From: Paraburkholderia sp.
GTDB taxonomy: Bacteria; Pseudomonadota; Gammaproteobacteria; Burkholderiales; Burkholderiaceae
DNA: 64,000 bases
NCBI RefSeq assembly: GCF_028283785.1
Contig: NZ_JAPWKB010000002.1
Location: 186,001-250,000 of the forward strand
Direction: 5' to 3'
Shown: piece after piece, positions 18,326 through 25,638 of the stretch
Numbering within the stretch: the stretch's first letter is position 1
Layout: each line of letters opens with the position of its first letter
Program-made: the position numbers and the translations under genes
The notes under the pieces: generated by a model
What the model was told of the DNA's origin: nothing
What the model saw: the letters and a program-made list of their open reading frames with translations, nothing else
The model's database searches: none

Positions 18326-19252
18326 ATGCCTGAAAGCACCGAAAGGCCCTATATCCTGCACATGTTCACAGCGACGCCGCAGATGAGTCCGTTCGACGTC
18401 AACATGGCAGCCGATGCCGGCTATCAGATCGTCGTTCCGTACTGCAACGTCGGCAAGGAGAGCGTCGTCCAGCTGACACAGGATGCGATCTTTTCGCGCG
18501 GACCAAAAGGCGTTTCGCGGACCGGCATTTTCATCGGCGGGCGCGACGTGATGCTTGCCGCCGACATGCTCGATCTCGCGCGTCAGGCAATGGTGCCGCC
18601 CTTCGAAGTCTCGGTTTTCGCCGACCCGAGCGGCTCATACACCACCGCCGCCGCACTTGTCGCGCTCGTCGAATCGCATCTGAGACGCGAACACGCAGCG
18701 GAAATGGATGGAAAGCGCGTGCTTATTCTGGGTGGCACCGGCGCAGTCGGACGAGTCGCGGCGGCGATGGCGGCGTCGCTGGGCGCAGACGTGGTGGTTG
18801 CCAGCCATAGCGACCGGAATCGCGCCACGCACGTGAGCGATGAAATCAACCGCCGCTTCGACGTGGCGACCCATGGCGTCGCCACCGGAACGCCCGCCGA
18901 ATTGCACGCCGCGCTCGCAAAGGCCGAGATCGTGTTCGCCACCGCTGTCGCGGGCGTGCAAGTCGTGACCCGGCCCGATCTGTCGCATGCGAAACATATG
19001 TTGATCGCCGCGGATGTCAACGCCGTGCCACCCGAAGGCATTGCCGGCGTGAACGTGATGGATGACGGCAAGCCGCTGGTTGGTGCGGTGCGTCATAACT
19101 CAATTGGCATCGGCGCGCTCGCGATCGGCAACGTCAAGTATCAGGTCGAGCACCGGTTGTTCGTGAAGATGCGGACCGCAGGAAAGCCGATGTATATCGG
19201 TTTTCCCGAAGCATTCGACGAAGCGCGCGCAATCGTCTCGGGCAATGCGTGA
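18326..19252 (+). CDS. mtdB: Methylene-tetrahydromethanopterin dehydrogenase
   Basis: 308 aa. The signature opening ILHMFTATPQMSPFDVNMA is that of bacterial MtdB. A Rossmann motif (LILGGTGAVGRVAAAMAA, near residue 140) binds NAD(P)+. The enzyme oxidises methylene-H4MPT to methenyl-H4MPT in the cytoplasm. The ribosome site is weak. Its end is close to the next gene, whose start lies in a palindrome just after the mtdB stop. No separate mtdA is seen. Confidence 0.96.
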   Translation: MPESTERPYILHMFTATPQMSPFDVNMAADAGYQIVVPYCNVGKESVVQLTQDAIFSRGPKGVSRTGIFIGGRDVMLAADMLDLARQAMVPPFEVSVFADPSGSYTTAAALVALVESHLRREHAAEMDGKRVLILGGTGAVGRVAAAMAASLGADVVVASHSDRNRATHVSDEINRRFDVATHGVATGTPAELHAALAKAEIVFATAVAGVQVVTRPDLSHAKHMLIAADVNAVPPEGIAGVNVMDDGKPLVGAVRHNSIGIGALAIGNVKYQVEHRLFVKMRTAGKPMYIGFPEAFDEARAIVSGNA

Positions 19253-19290
19253 CTATCATGCGACGCGTCGCTCGCATGCGCCGCTCATCG

Positions 19291-19313
19291 ATGCATGCGT
19301 CACACGCATGCAT
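19291..19313. repeat. Perfect GCATGCGT palindrome at the start of the ATP-grasp gene
   Basis: ATGCATGCGT (19291-19300) and ACGCATGCAT (19304-19313) are perfect 10-bp arms with a 3-nt centre. Both candidate start codons of the downstream gene (19291 and 19312) fall in it, so the element shapes or supplies the translation start. Confidence 0.75.
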
Positions 19314-20505
19314 GCCGTTCGTCGCGGTAGTCGGGCTGTCGGCGCGCATGCTGGCGGAATCGGCGACGCGTGCCGGATTGAATATCGTCGCGCTCGATCT
19401 GTTTGGTGACCGCGATACGCAACGCGATGCGCAACACTGGTTCGATATCGGCGACGGCGCACTGTCCGTCGATCCCGATCGTCTGGTCGCCGCACTGCAA
19501 CGGGCCGCCCGTTTGCCCAATCTGCTCGGTTTCGTCACGGCGAGCGGGCTAGAAGGGCTTGCAACGCGCCTGTCGAATACACCGGGATTGCCTCGCATCA
19601 TCGGCAACACCGCCGACGAAGCCGCCGCCGTGCGCAACCCCGAACGCTTCTTCGCAATGCTCGACACGATGGGCATCGCCCATCCCGAGATCGCGCGCGC
19701 GATGCCCGACGATTCCGCACAATGGCTCATCAAGGACGCGAACGGCTGCGGCGGCACGCATATCGTCGCAGCGAATGTCATATCGGGCGCGGCCATGTCC
19801 GCCACTACGCAGTCCACGTATTTTCAGCGCGTTTGCGCAGGCCAACCGTTCTCTGCACTGTTCGTCGCGGCTCGTCGCGAAGCCTGCGTGATCGGCTTTG
19901 CGGAGCAGCACGTGACGAGCGTCGGCACTCTGCGCTACGTGCATTCGGGATCGCTCGGTCCCGTCGATCTGCCCGCTCATATCGTCGATCAGGTCGAAAC
20001 GTCAATCCATGCGATCGTTGCATGCACGCCTCTGAGCGGCCTGAACAGCCTCGATTTTCTGCTGGATGGCGATACGGTTCGCGTGCTGGAAATCAATGCC
20101 CGCCCTTCCGCGACGATGGCGCTTTACGAGGCGGCCTCACCGCGCACGTGGCCACGTGGCCTGCTCGACTGCCATATCGATGCGTGCCTGAACGGCCGTC
20201 TCCCTCGGGAACCGTCGTCGCGATTGCCGCCGCGCTGGCGGGCGGCGCAGAAAGTGATCTATGCGCCACACGCATTCGTCGCATCGGCGCGCTTCAGTCA
20301 GACCTGTTTCGACGACCCGGCTTGTCGCGACATTCCGCAATCCGGCACGCTGATCGAAGCCGGACAACCGGTTTGCACCGCCGTCGTGATCGCGTCGACA
20401 ATCGCCGCCGCGCGTGACGCACTGGGCGCGCAACATGCGCGAATTCTGCAACGCATTGCAACCTGCCATGAGCTTTCCCATGACTTCATCGCTCTGTCAA
20501 ACTGA
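19312..20505 (+). CDS. ATP-grasp family protein of the H4MPT cluster
   Basis: 397 aa from the ATG at 19312 (MPFVAVVGLSARMLAESATR); starts further upstream to 19249 are in frame but would translate the palindrome. The central part has an ATP-grasp fold: WLIKDANGCGGTHI for nucleotide binding and LNSLDFLLDGDTVRVLEINARPSATM for the metal site. An ATP-grasp gene between mtdB and mch is a standing feature of methylotroph H4MPT islands; it is presumed to add a side chain to the cofactor, but the reaction is unproven. It overlaps the mch start by 38 bp. Confidence 0.85.
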   Translation: MPFVAVVGLSARMLAESATRAGLNIVALDLFGDRDTQRDAQHWFDIGDGALSVDPDRLVAALQRAARLPNLLGFVTASGLEGLATRLSNTPGLPRIIGNTADEAAAVRNPERFFAMLDTMGIAHPEIARAMPDDSAQWLIKDANGCGGTHIVAANVISGAAMSATTQSTYFQRVCAGQPFSALFVAARREACVIGFAEQHVTSVGTLRYVHSGSLGPVDLPAHIVDQVETSIHAIVACTPLSGLNSLDFLLDGDTVRVLEINARPSATMALYEAASPRTWPRGLLDCHIDACLNGRLPREPSSRLPPRWRAAQKVIYAPHAFVASARFSQTCFDDPACRDIPQSGTLIEAGQPVCTAVVIASTIAAARDALGAQHARILQRIATCHELSHDFIALSN

Positions 20506-21532
20506 CGCACAAGCATCCGTGCCAGGGGTTAACGCGCTGAGTGCACCGCTCGTTGCACGTCTGATCGACGACGCCGCGCGCTTCCGCGTCGCGCTGTCGC
20601 GCACGAACGACGGCACCACGATTGTCGATGCAGGCGTGGCCGCGCCCGGAAGCATCGACGCGGGCGTGCTGATCGCGCGGATCTGCATGGGCGGTCTCGG
20701 CCACGTCAGCACCCGCATGAGTTCCGATGCTGCGCCGTTGTGGCCGGTGATGATCGACGTACGCACCTCCACGCCTGTCATTGCATGCCTCGGCAGCCAG
20801 TACGCCGGTTGGAGTCTTGCCGCCACCAAGGAAGAAACCGGCGGAAAGAAGTTCTTTTCGCTTGGATCGGGCCCTGCACGCGCGCTCGCCGGCAAGGAAG
20901 CGTTATTCGATGAACTCGGCTATCACGAACGACATGACCGGGGCGTCCTCGTGATGGAAGTGGACCGCCTGCCGCCGCAAATCGTGATCGACAAGGTGTT
21001 GCGCGATTGCGGTCTCGCGCCCGAGCACCTCACGCTGATCGTCACGCCGACACACTCTGTCGCGGGCACGGTGCAAGTCGTCGCGCGCGTAGTCGAGGTC
21101 GCGCTGCACAAGGCGCATGTGATCGGCGTGGAACTGCATGATATCGTCGAAGCGAGCGGCTGCGCGCCGTTACCGCCCCCCGCACCCAACGGCATTCAGG
21201 CGATGGGCCGCACCAACGACGCCATCCTGTACGGCGGCCGGGTGCATCTGACCGTGACGCACGACATCCTCGCGCAGCGTCTTGCGGCGGAATTGCCATC
21301 GTCGAATGCGCGCGATTACGGACGACCGTTCGCCGATATTTTCACGGCGTTCAACTTCGATTTCTATCAGATCGATGCGGCCTTGTTCGCACCGGCGGAA
21401 GTGTGGATCAGCAGTCTCGAAAGCGGTGCGACCTACCACGGCGGACACGTGAACAGCGAGCTGCTCCATGCGCAATGGCGTTCGGCCAACCCCGCCGAAC
21501 CTCCGCACGAACCCGGAGAAGTGCAGGCATGA
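20468..21532 (+). CDS. mch: Methenyl-tetrahydromethanopterin cyclohydrolase
   Basis: 354 aa from ATG 20468; ATG 20480 is an alternative. The family pattern is clear: ARICMGGLGHVST, SQYAGWSLAATKEETGGKKFFSLGSGPARAL in pieces, and GRTNDAILYGGRVHL. It hydrolyses methenyl-H4MPT to formyl-H4MPT. Its stop overlaps the next start as ATGA, so the whole run mtdB to the CitG-like gene looks like one operon. Confidence 0.96.
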   Translation: MSFPMTSSLCQTDAQASVPGVNALSAPLVARLIDDAARFRVALSRTNDGTTIVDAGVAAPGSIDAGVLIARICMGGLGHVSTRMSSDAAPLWPVMIDVRTSTPVIACLGSQYAGWSLAATKEETGGKKFFSLGSGPARALAGKEALFDELGYHERHDRGVLVMEVDRLPPQIVIDKVLRDCGLAPEHLTLIVTPTHSVAGTVQVVARVVEVALHKAHVIGVELHDIVEASGCAPLPPPAPNGIQAMGRTNDAILYGGRVHLTVTHDILAQRLAAELPSSNARDYGRPFADIFTAFNFDFYQIDAALFAPAEVWISSLESGATYHGGHVNSELLHAQWRSANPAEPPHEPGEVQA

Positions 21533-22557
21533 GCGACGCGTTGCACAAGGGCCCGCGACGCGTCGCGATCATGGCCGACGAAACCGGCTGGCACACCTCG
21601 CGCCTGAGAAAAGCGTTTCGCGCGCGCGGCGTCGATGCGCGCTGCATCGACCTCGCCGATTGCCGGATCGATACCCAATGGGCGCCGCACGGCCTGATCC
21701 TGCCTGGCTTCGGTCGCACCTTGCCCGATGCGGTTTTCGTACGCGGGATAGCGGGTGGAAGCTTCGAGCAGGTCACGCTGCGCCTCGGTATCCTGCATGC
21801 GCTGCGCGAATGCGGCGTACCGGTCTACAACGACGCGCGCGCGATCGAACGCAGCGTCGACAAATCGATGACGAGCTTTCTGTTACACCGTCACGGCATA
21901 CCAACCCCGCACGCGTGGGCCGGCGAATCGGTCGCATGCGCGCAGCGCATGCTGATGCGCGAAGCGGCCGCCGGCCGCCAGTTGGTGCTGAAACCACTGT
22001 TCGGATCGCAGGGAAAGGGCTTGAAGCGGCTCGGCGCAAGCACCGCGCGAACGAATCCCGGCACGCTGAAACCACTACCGCCGCTGCGCGCCTATCAAAA
22101 CGTCGCCTATTTGCAGCGATATATTCCCGGCAATGATCGCATCGGCTTCGACTGGCGGGTTCTGGTCATCGGCACGCGTGCGATTGCGGCAATGCGGCGC
22201 GTCGGTGGCCGTGGCTGGATTCACAACGTCGCGCAAGGCGCCCGATGCGAACCCCTGCTGCTCGATGCGTCGGACCCGTTGCACGCCGCACTGATCGATC
22301 ATTCGATTCGTGCGTGCGCAGCGCTTGGCCTCGACTACGCAGGCGTCGATCTGATTCCCGACCCTGAGCATGCGCACTGTCCACTCGTGCTCGAAGTCAA
22401 TGGCGTAGCCGCATGGCGCGGCTTGCAATCGGTGACGCCAACCGATATTGCCGCCGCGCTGGTCGACGATCTGATCGACCGCAAAGCCGGTTGGTGCGAT
22501 GCGCCATCGGTTTCATCGCTCGACGCGCTGCGTCGATCGGGACATGCGGGGCGCTGA
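21529..22557 (+). CDS. RimK-like ATP-grasp ligase of the H4MPT cluster
   Basis: 342 aa. The RimK/MptN-type ATP-grasp fold is shown by LVLKPLFGSQGKGLKRLG, RVLVIGTRAIAAMRR, and the metal-binding ending LDYAGVDLIPDP plus LVLEVNGVAAWRG. In methanogens, MptN adds glutamate to tetrahydromethanopterin; a similar tail-adding role here is inferred. Its start is coupled to mch by ATGA, and the next gene begins 2 bp after its stop. A GCATGCGC palindrome (21934-21952) lies inside the gene. Confidence 0.87.
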   Translation: MSDALHKGPRRVAIMADETGWHTSRLRKAFRARGVDARCIDLADCRIDTQWAPHGLILPGFGRTLPDAVFVRGIAGGSFEQVTLRLGILHALRECGVPVYNDARAIERSVDKSMTSFLLHRHGIPTPHAWAGESVACAQRMLMREAAAGRQLVLKPLFGSQGKGLKRLGASTARTNPGTLKPLPPLRAYQNVAYLQRYIPGNDRIGFDWRVLVIGTRAIAAMRRVGGRGWIHNVAQGARCEPLLLDASDPLHAALIDHSIRACAALGLDYAGVDLIPDPEHAHCPLVLEVNGVAAWRGLQSVTPTDIAAALVDDLIDRKAGWCDAPSVSSLDALRRSGHAGR

Positions 22558-22558
22558 T

Positions 22559-23452
22559 ATGCACCGCCCCGATCTCGCGCGCAAGGCGTTCCTCGATGCG
22601 TGTCGTCTCGACGTCGAAACAGCGAAGCCCGGCAATGTCAGCGTCGATCGCGCGGGTCATGGAATGAGCGCTTCGCAGTTCATTGCGAGCGCCGAAGCGT
22701 CGGTGGACGCGCTGTTTGCGCACGGCAAGCCCGTGGGCGAGCGGATTCTCGACGCGGTGATCCGCACCCGGCAGGCTGTCGGCTGTAATACGAACCTTGG
22801 CATTTTGCTGCTGGTCGCACCGCTGGCCGCCGCGCTCGACAAGCCCGATGCACATGCAAGCGCGCACGCATGGCATGCCGCTACGGAATGCGTGCTGGCC
22901 GCCCTCACCATCGACGATGCGCGCCACGCATACCACGCTATCGCACTCGCCAATCCGGGAGGACTCGGCGACGCGCCCGAGCAATCGGTGCACGCCTTAC
23001 CGACCGTCACCCTGCGCGAAGCGATGCGACTGGCGGCATCGCGCGACAGCATTGCCCGCCAGTACGCAAAAGGCTTCCACGACGTGTTTTTCACCGGCCT
23101 CGCCGCGATCGAGTCGTGGTCCGCCGACGCCGCGCCCGGCACTACGCCCGACACCACCGTCACCCTCGACCTGTACCTGACGTATCTAAGCCGCTGGCCC
23201 GATTCGCACATTGTGCGCAAGCATGGCGAGCACGTGGCGCAAAGTGTCACGCAAGACGCGGGTTTGCGGCATGCGCGATGGCGCGCCGATGCGATCCATG
23301 CGCGTGACGCATGCCAGCATGCGTATCCATCGGACCTCGCCGAATGGGACCTGGCGCTCAAATCACGCGGCATCAATCCCGGCACGAGCGCCGATCTGAC
23401 GGTCGCCACGCTGTTCGTCAGCCGATGTTTGACCTCCGCGTCAAACGGCTGA
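22559..23452 (+). CDS. CitG-like protein of the H4MPT cluster
   Basis: 297 aa. It matches the triphosphoribosyl-dephospho-CoA synthase fold: KPGNVSVDRAGHGMSASQF, then CNTNLGILLLVAPLAAA and ANPGGLGDAPEQ. A CitG-like gene next to mch and fae recurs in H4MPT islands; since no citrate lyase is here, a role in joining a ribosyl-phosphate or similar moiety to the cofactor is plausible but unproven. The ATG at 22559 lies 2 bp after the previous stop; 22544 is an alternative. A palindrome (23307-23324) lies near the 3 prime end. Confidence 0.85.
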   Translation: MHRPDLARKAFLDACRLDVETAKPGNVSVDRAGHGMSASQFIASAEASVDALFAHGKPVGERILDAVIRTRQAVGCNTNLGILLLVAPLAAALDKPDAHASAHAWHAATECVLAALTIDDARHAYHAIALANPGGLGDAPEQSVHALPTVTLREAMRLAASRDSIARQYAKGFHDVFFTGLAAIESWSADAAPGTTPDTTVTLDLYLTYLSRWPDSHIVRKHGEHVAQSVTQDAGLRHARWRADAIHARDACQHAYPSDLAEWDLALKSRGINPGTSADLTVATLFVSRCLTSASNG

Positions 23453-23512
23453 AGCGCCCGCAATTCGAATCGCCACGCGGCGGCGTATCTATCTGCGTCG
23501 CGAGCCGGAAAT

Positions 23513-23528
23513 TGGCACGGAACATGTT
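23513..23528 (+). promoter_or_regulatory. Possible sigma-54 promoter of fae
   Basis: TGGCACG at 23513-23519 matches the -24 consensus exactly; after four bases the -12 element reads ATGTT instead of TTGCA, so its critical C is replaced by T. The site lies about 108 bp before the fae start. It is a candidate only, weaker than the one before pqqA. Confidence 0.35.
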
Positions 23529-23635
23529 AGGAATACCTCGCTTAACCCACATGAGTTTCCGTCTGGAGCCGCCGGCCTTGCGGCGCGCGCTAATCGCAGT
23601 CCGACATATCGAACACCATTCACTGGAGGAACAGC

Positions 23636-24145
23636 ATGGCCAAGATCAACCGCGTCATGGTAGGGGAATCGCTTATCGGCGAAGGCAATGAAGTCGCGCA
23701 TATCGATCTGCTGATCGGACCGCGAGGATCGGCCGCCGAATCGGCCTTCTGTCACGCGCTGACCAACAACAAGGACGGCTTCACGTCGCTCCTCGCCGTC
23801 GTCGCGCCGAATCTGCTGACCAAGCCGAATACCGTGATGTTCAACAAGGTGACGATCAAGGGAGCAAAGCAGGCCGTACAGATGTTCGGACCCGCGCAAC
23901 ATGCGGTAGCACTGGCCGTCGCGGATAGCGTCGAAGACGGCACCATTCCAAAGGACGAAGCGGACGATCTGTTCGTCTGCGTCGGCGTGTTCATTCACTG
24001 GGAAGCCGACGACGACAAGAAGATTCAGGAGTTCAACTACAAGGCAACCCGCGAAGCGATCCAGCGCGCGGTGGCAGGCGAGCCGAGCGCTGCCGAGGTC
24101 GTGTCGAAGAAGGCTTCTGTCGCGCATCCGTTTGCGGCTAACTGA
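23636..24145 (+). CDS. fae: Formaldehyde-activating enzyme
   Basis: 169 aa. The whole protein matches Fae: [20 protein letters not shown] with the catalytic His in the EVAHIDL segment, then [20 protein letters not shown] and [14 protein letters not shown]. It condenses formaldehyde with tetrahydromethanopterin. A strong TGGAGGAAC ribosome site lies ahead of the ATG. A 183-bp gap upstream suggests its own promoter, and a strong hairpin follows, so it is probably transcribed separately and heavily. Confidence 0.98.
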   Translation: MAKINRVMVGESLIGEGNEVAHIDLLIGPRGSAAESAFCHALTNNKDGFTSLLAVVAPNLLTKPNTVMFNKVTIKGAKQAVQMFGPAQHAVALAVADSVEDGTIPKDEADDLFVCVGVFIHWEADDDKKIQEFNYKATREAIQRAVAGEPSAAEVVSKKASVAHPFAAN

Positions 24146-24177
24146 CGAGCCTTCTCTCTGTTCGCTCATTGCGGCCC

Positions 24178-24204
24178 CGCAGGGCGGAAATATTCCGCCC
24201 TGCG
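24178..24204 (+). terminator. Strong hairpin downstream of fae
   Basis: CGCAGGGCGGAA (24178-24189) and TTCCGCCCTGCG (24193-24204) form a perfect 12-bp stem with a 3-nt loop, 33 bp after the fae stop. No T-tract follows. A second small palindrome, CCATGCG-cacat-CGCATGG (24209-24227), lies right after it. Confidence 0.7.
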
Positions 24205-24253
24205 TCATCCATGCGCACATCGCATGGCAACCCATGATCTTTGAGGAAACAGT

Positions 24254-24673
24254 ATGACTCTACGATGTCGCGCCTGGCTGCTGGTTGCCGGCCTCGCGCT
24301 GGCTTCCCCGCTTGCACTGGCGGCAGATCCGGCCGCGGATGGAAATCCGGCGCAAGGACACGACTATCCGACGCAAGGGCGCGTCGAATACGTGCTGGGC
24401 TGCATGGACGACAACGGCCACGACTTCTCGAACGTCTACAAATGCTCGTGCGCGATCGATCGTATTGCGCAAGCGCTGCCCTACGACGACTTCGTCGAAC
24501 AGTCGACCTTCGCCAAATATGCGACCCTGGGCGGCGAAGGCGGCGCCGAGTTTCGCGTCGACCGGGCAAAGGCGCAGACCAAAAAGTTTCTGTCGATCCA
24601 GGCGGATGCGTATCGCGCATGCGGCGTCGTCAAGCAGGCGGCAGCGGCCACCCCGGCGATTCCACCCAAATAA
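24254..24673 (+). CDS. Small exported cysteine-containing protein downstream of fae
   Basis: 139 aa. A clear signal peptide (residues 1-23, AGLALASPLALAADP) precedes a small domain with cysteines in YVLGCMDDNG, YKCSCAID and YRACGVV. The cysteine set could form disulfides or hold a metal, but no CxxCH haem motif is present. I do not recognise a named family. GAGGAAAC precedes the ATG. The placement after fae suggests a periplasmic role in C1 metabolism. Confidence 0.75.
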   Translation: MTLRCRAWLLVAGLALASPLALAADPAADGNPAQGHDYPTQGRVEYVLGCMDDNGHDFSNVYKCSCAIDRIAQALPYDDFVEQSTFAKYATLGGEGGAEFRVDRAKAQTKKFLSIQADAYRACGVVKQAAAATPAIPPK

Positions 24674-24751
24674 CCGTCCACATAGCGCCTCTCACACACG
24701 CGTGGTTTGAGGCTCTGCGGCGCCGCCGGCATCCGCGCGGCGCCATGAACA

Positions 24752-25309
24752 TCAATTAGGTATCAAGCCCTCGCCGAGCGCCGCGCAGGTCGCGTAGGCC
24801 GTATGCGGCGATGCGCGAACCCGCCGCCGTTCGATCAACACGCCCACTGATTCCACGTCGTCGAATTTCGCGGGCTTCGCCAGCGACACCCGAACCCAGT
24901 GCGCGCCGAACTGGCCAATCAGCAACTGCGCGACCTTTTCGGCAAGCGCTTCAAGCAACTGCGTGCCGTGGCTCGCAAGCAAGGCGTGCAATGCGTCGCG
25001 AACCGCCGCGTAGTTAACCGTGTCGTCGATCCGGTCCGATGTGCACGCGCGAATCGTCGGCACGCCGATCGCGAGGCTCATCTTCACGATTTGCGGAACG
25101 TGGAGTTCGCTCGGGTCGATGCCGATCACCGTCCGGCCTGTGAAACCTTCGATATACACAATGTCCATCGGTACCGGGCCCGCGTGTCGGTGCGCCGCGT
25201 CGCCGGGCGCATGTTGCATCGCCGCATCGAATGCAGTCGAACTGGAATAGCCATGCGCGAATGACCCGGCAGATGTGTTGTCGGGACTTAAGGTATCGAA
25301 ACGTTCCAT
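24752..25309 (-). CDS. FolB-like dihydroneopterin aldolase with N-terminal extension
   Basis: 185 aa. The FolB domain begins near residue 48 (MDIVYIEGFTGRTVIGIDPSEL), and NYAAVRDALHALL, LLEALAEKVAQLL and VSLAKPAKFDD match the family, which cleaves dihydroneopterin to hydroxymethyl-dihydropterin. The first 47 residues (SPDNTSAGSFAHG and on) look disordered and are unusual for FolB, normally about 120 aa. GGAGGAACC precedes the ATG at 25309. In this island it probably supplies pterin for H4MPT. It is transcribed away from the sigma-54 activator. Confidence 0.87.
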   Translation of the reverse strand: MERFDTLSPDNTSAGSFAHGYSSSTAFDAAMQHAPGDAAHRHAGPVPMDIVYIEGFTGRTVIGIDPSELHVPQIVKMSLAIGVPTIRACTSDRIDDTVNYAAVRDALHALLASHGTQLLEALAEKVAQLLIGQFGAHWVRVSLAKPAKFDDVESVGVLIERRRVRASPHTAYATCAALGEGLIPN

Positions 25310-25638
25310 CAGGGTTCCTCCCGTAAATCGTGCTGGCTTCCTAAGCAAATTCCGGGCGCATTGCTAAAACACCTGTAAAAAAGGCGTCTTATTGGTGGGA
25401 CTATTGATTGAATACACGCGCTATCGGTTGTAGAGTTTTGAAAGTCAGCGCGTCAGGCGCACTCTCGGGATTTTCCTCAGGCCGCTCACGCCGGAAATCC
25501 ATCGGGACAACAGGCGCAATCTGACATCATGCGCACGCACGCGGAGACGTGCAGCGCGCCGCAGGGCCATATAGACAGATACGCGCCGCAGCGCCCTGCC
25601 AGTTCGGGCAGCGAGCGAGCGCCAGGAGACAACGCCCC
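25310..25638. other. AT-richer divergent region between folB-like gene and sigma-54 activator
   Basis: 329 bp with an AT-rich core at about 25360-25440, unlike the surrounding sequence, so it probably holds both promoters. I found no TGGCACN5TTGC element and no clear inverted repeat long enough to call an operator. Confidence 0.4.
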
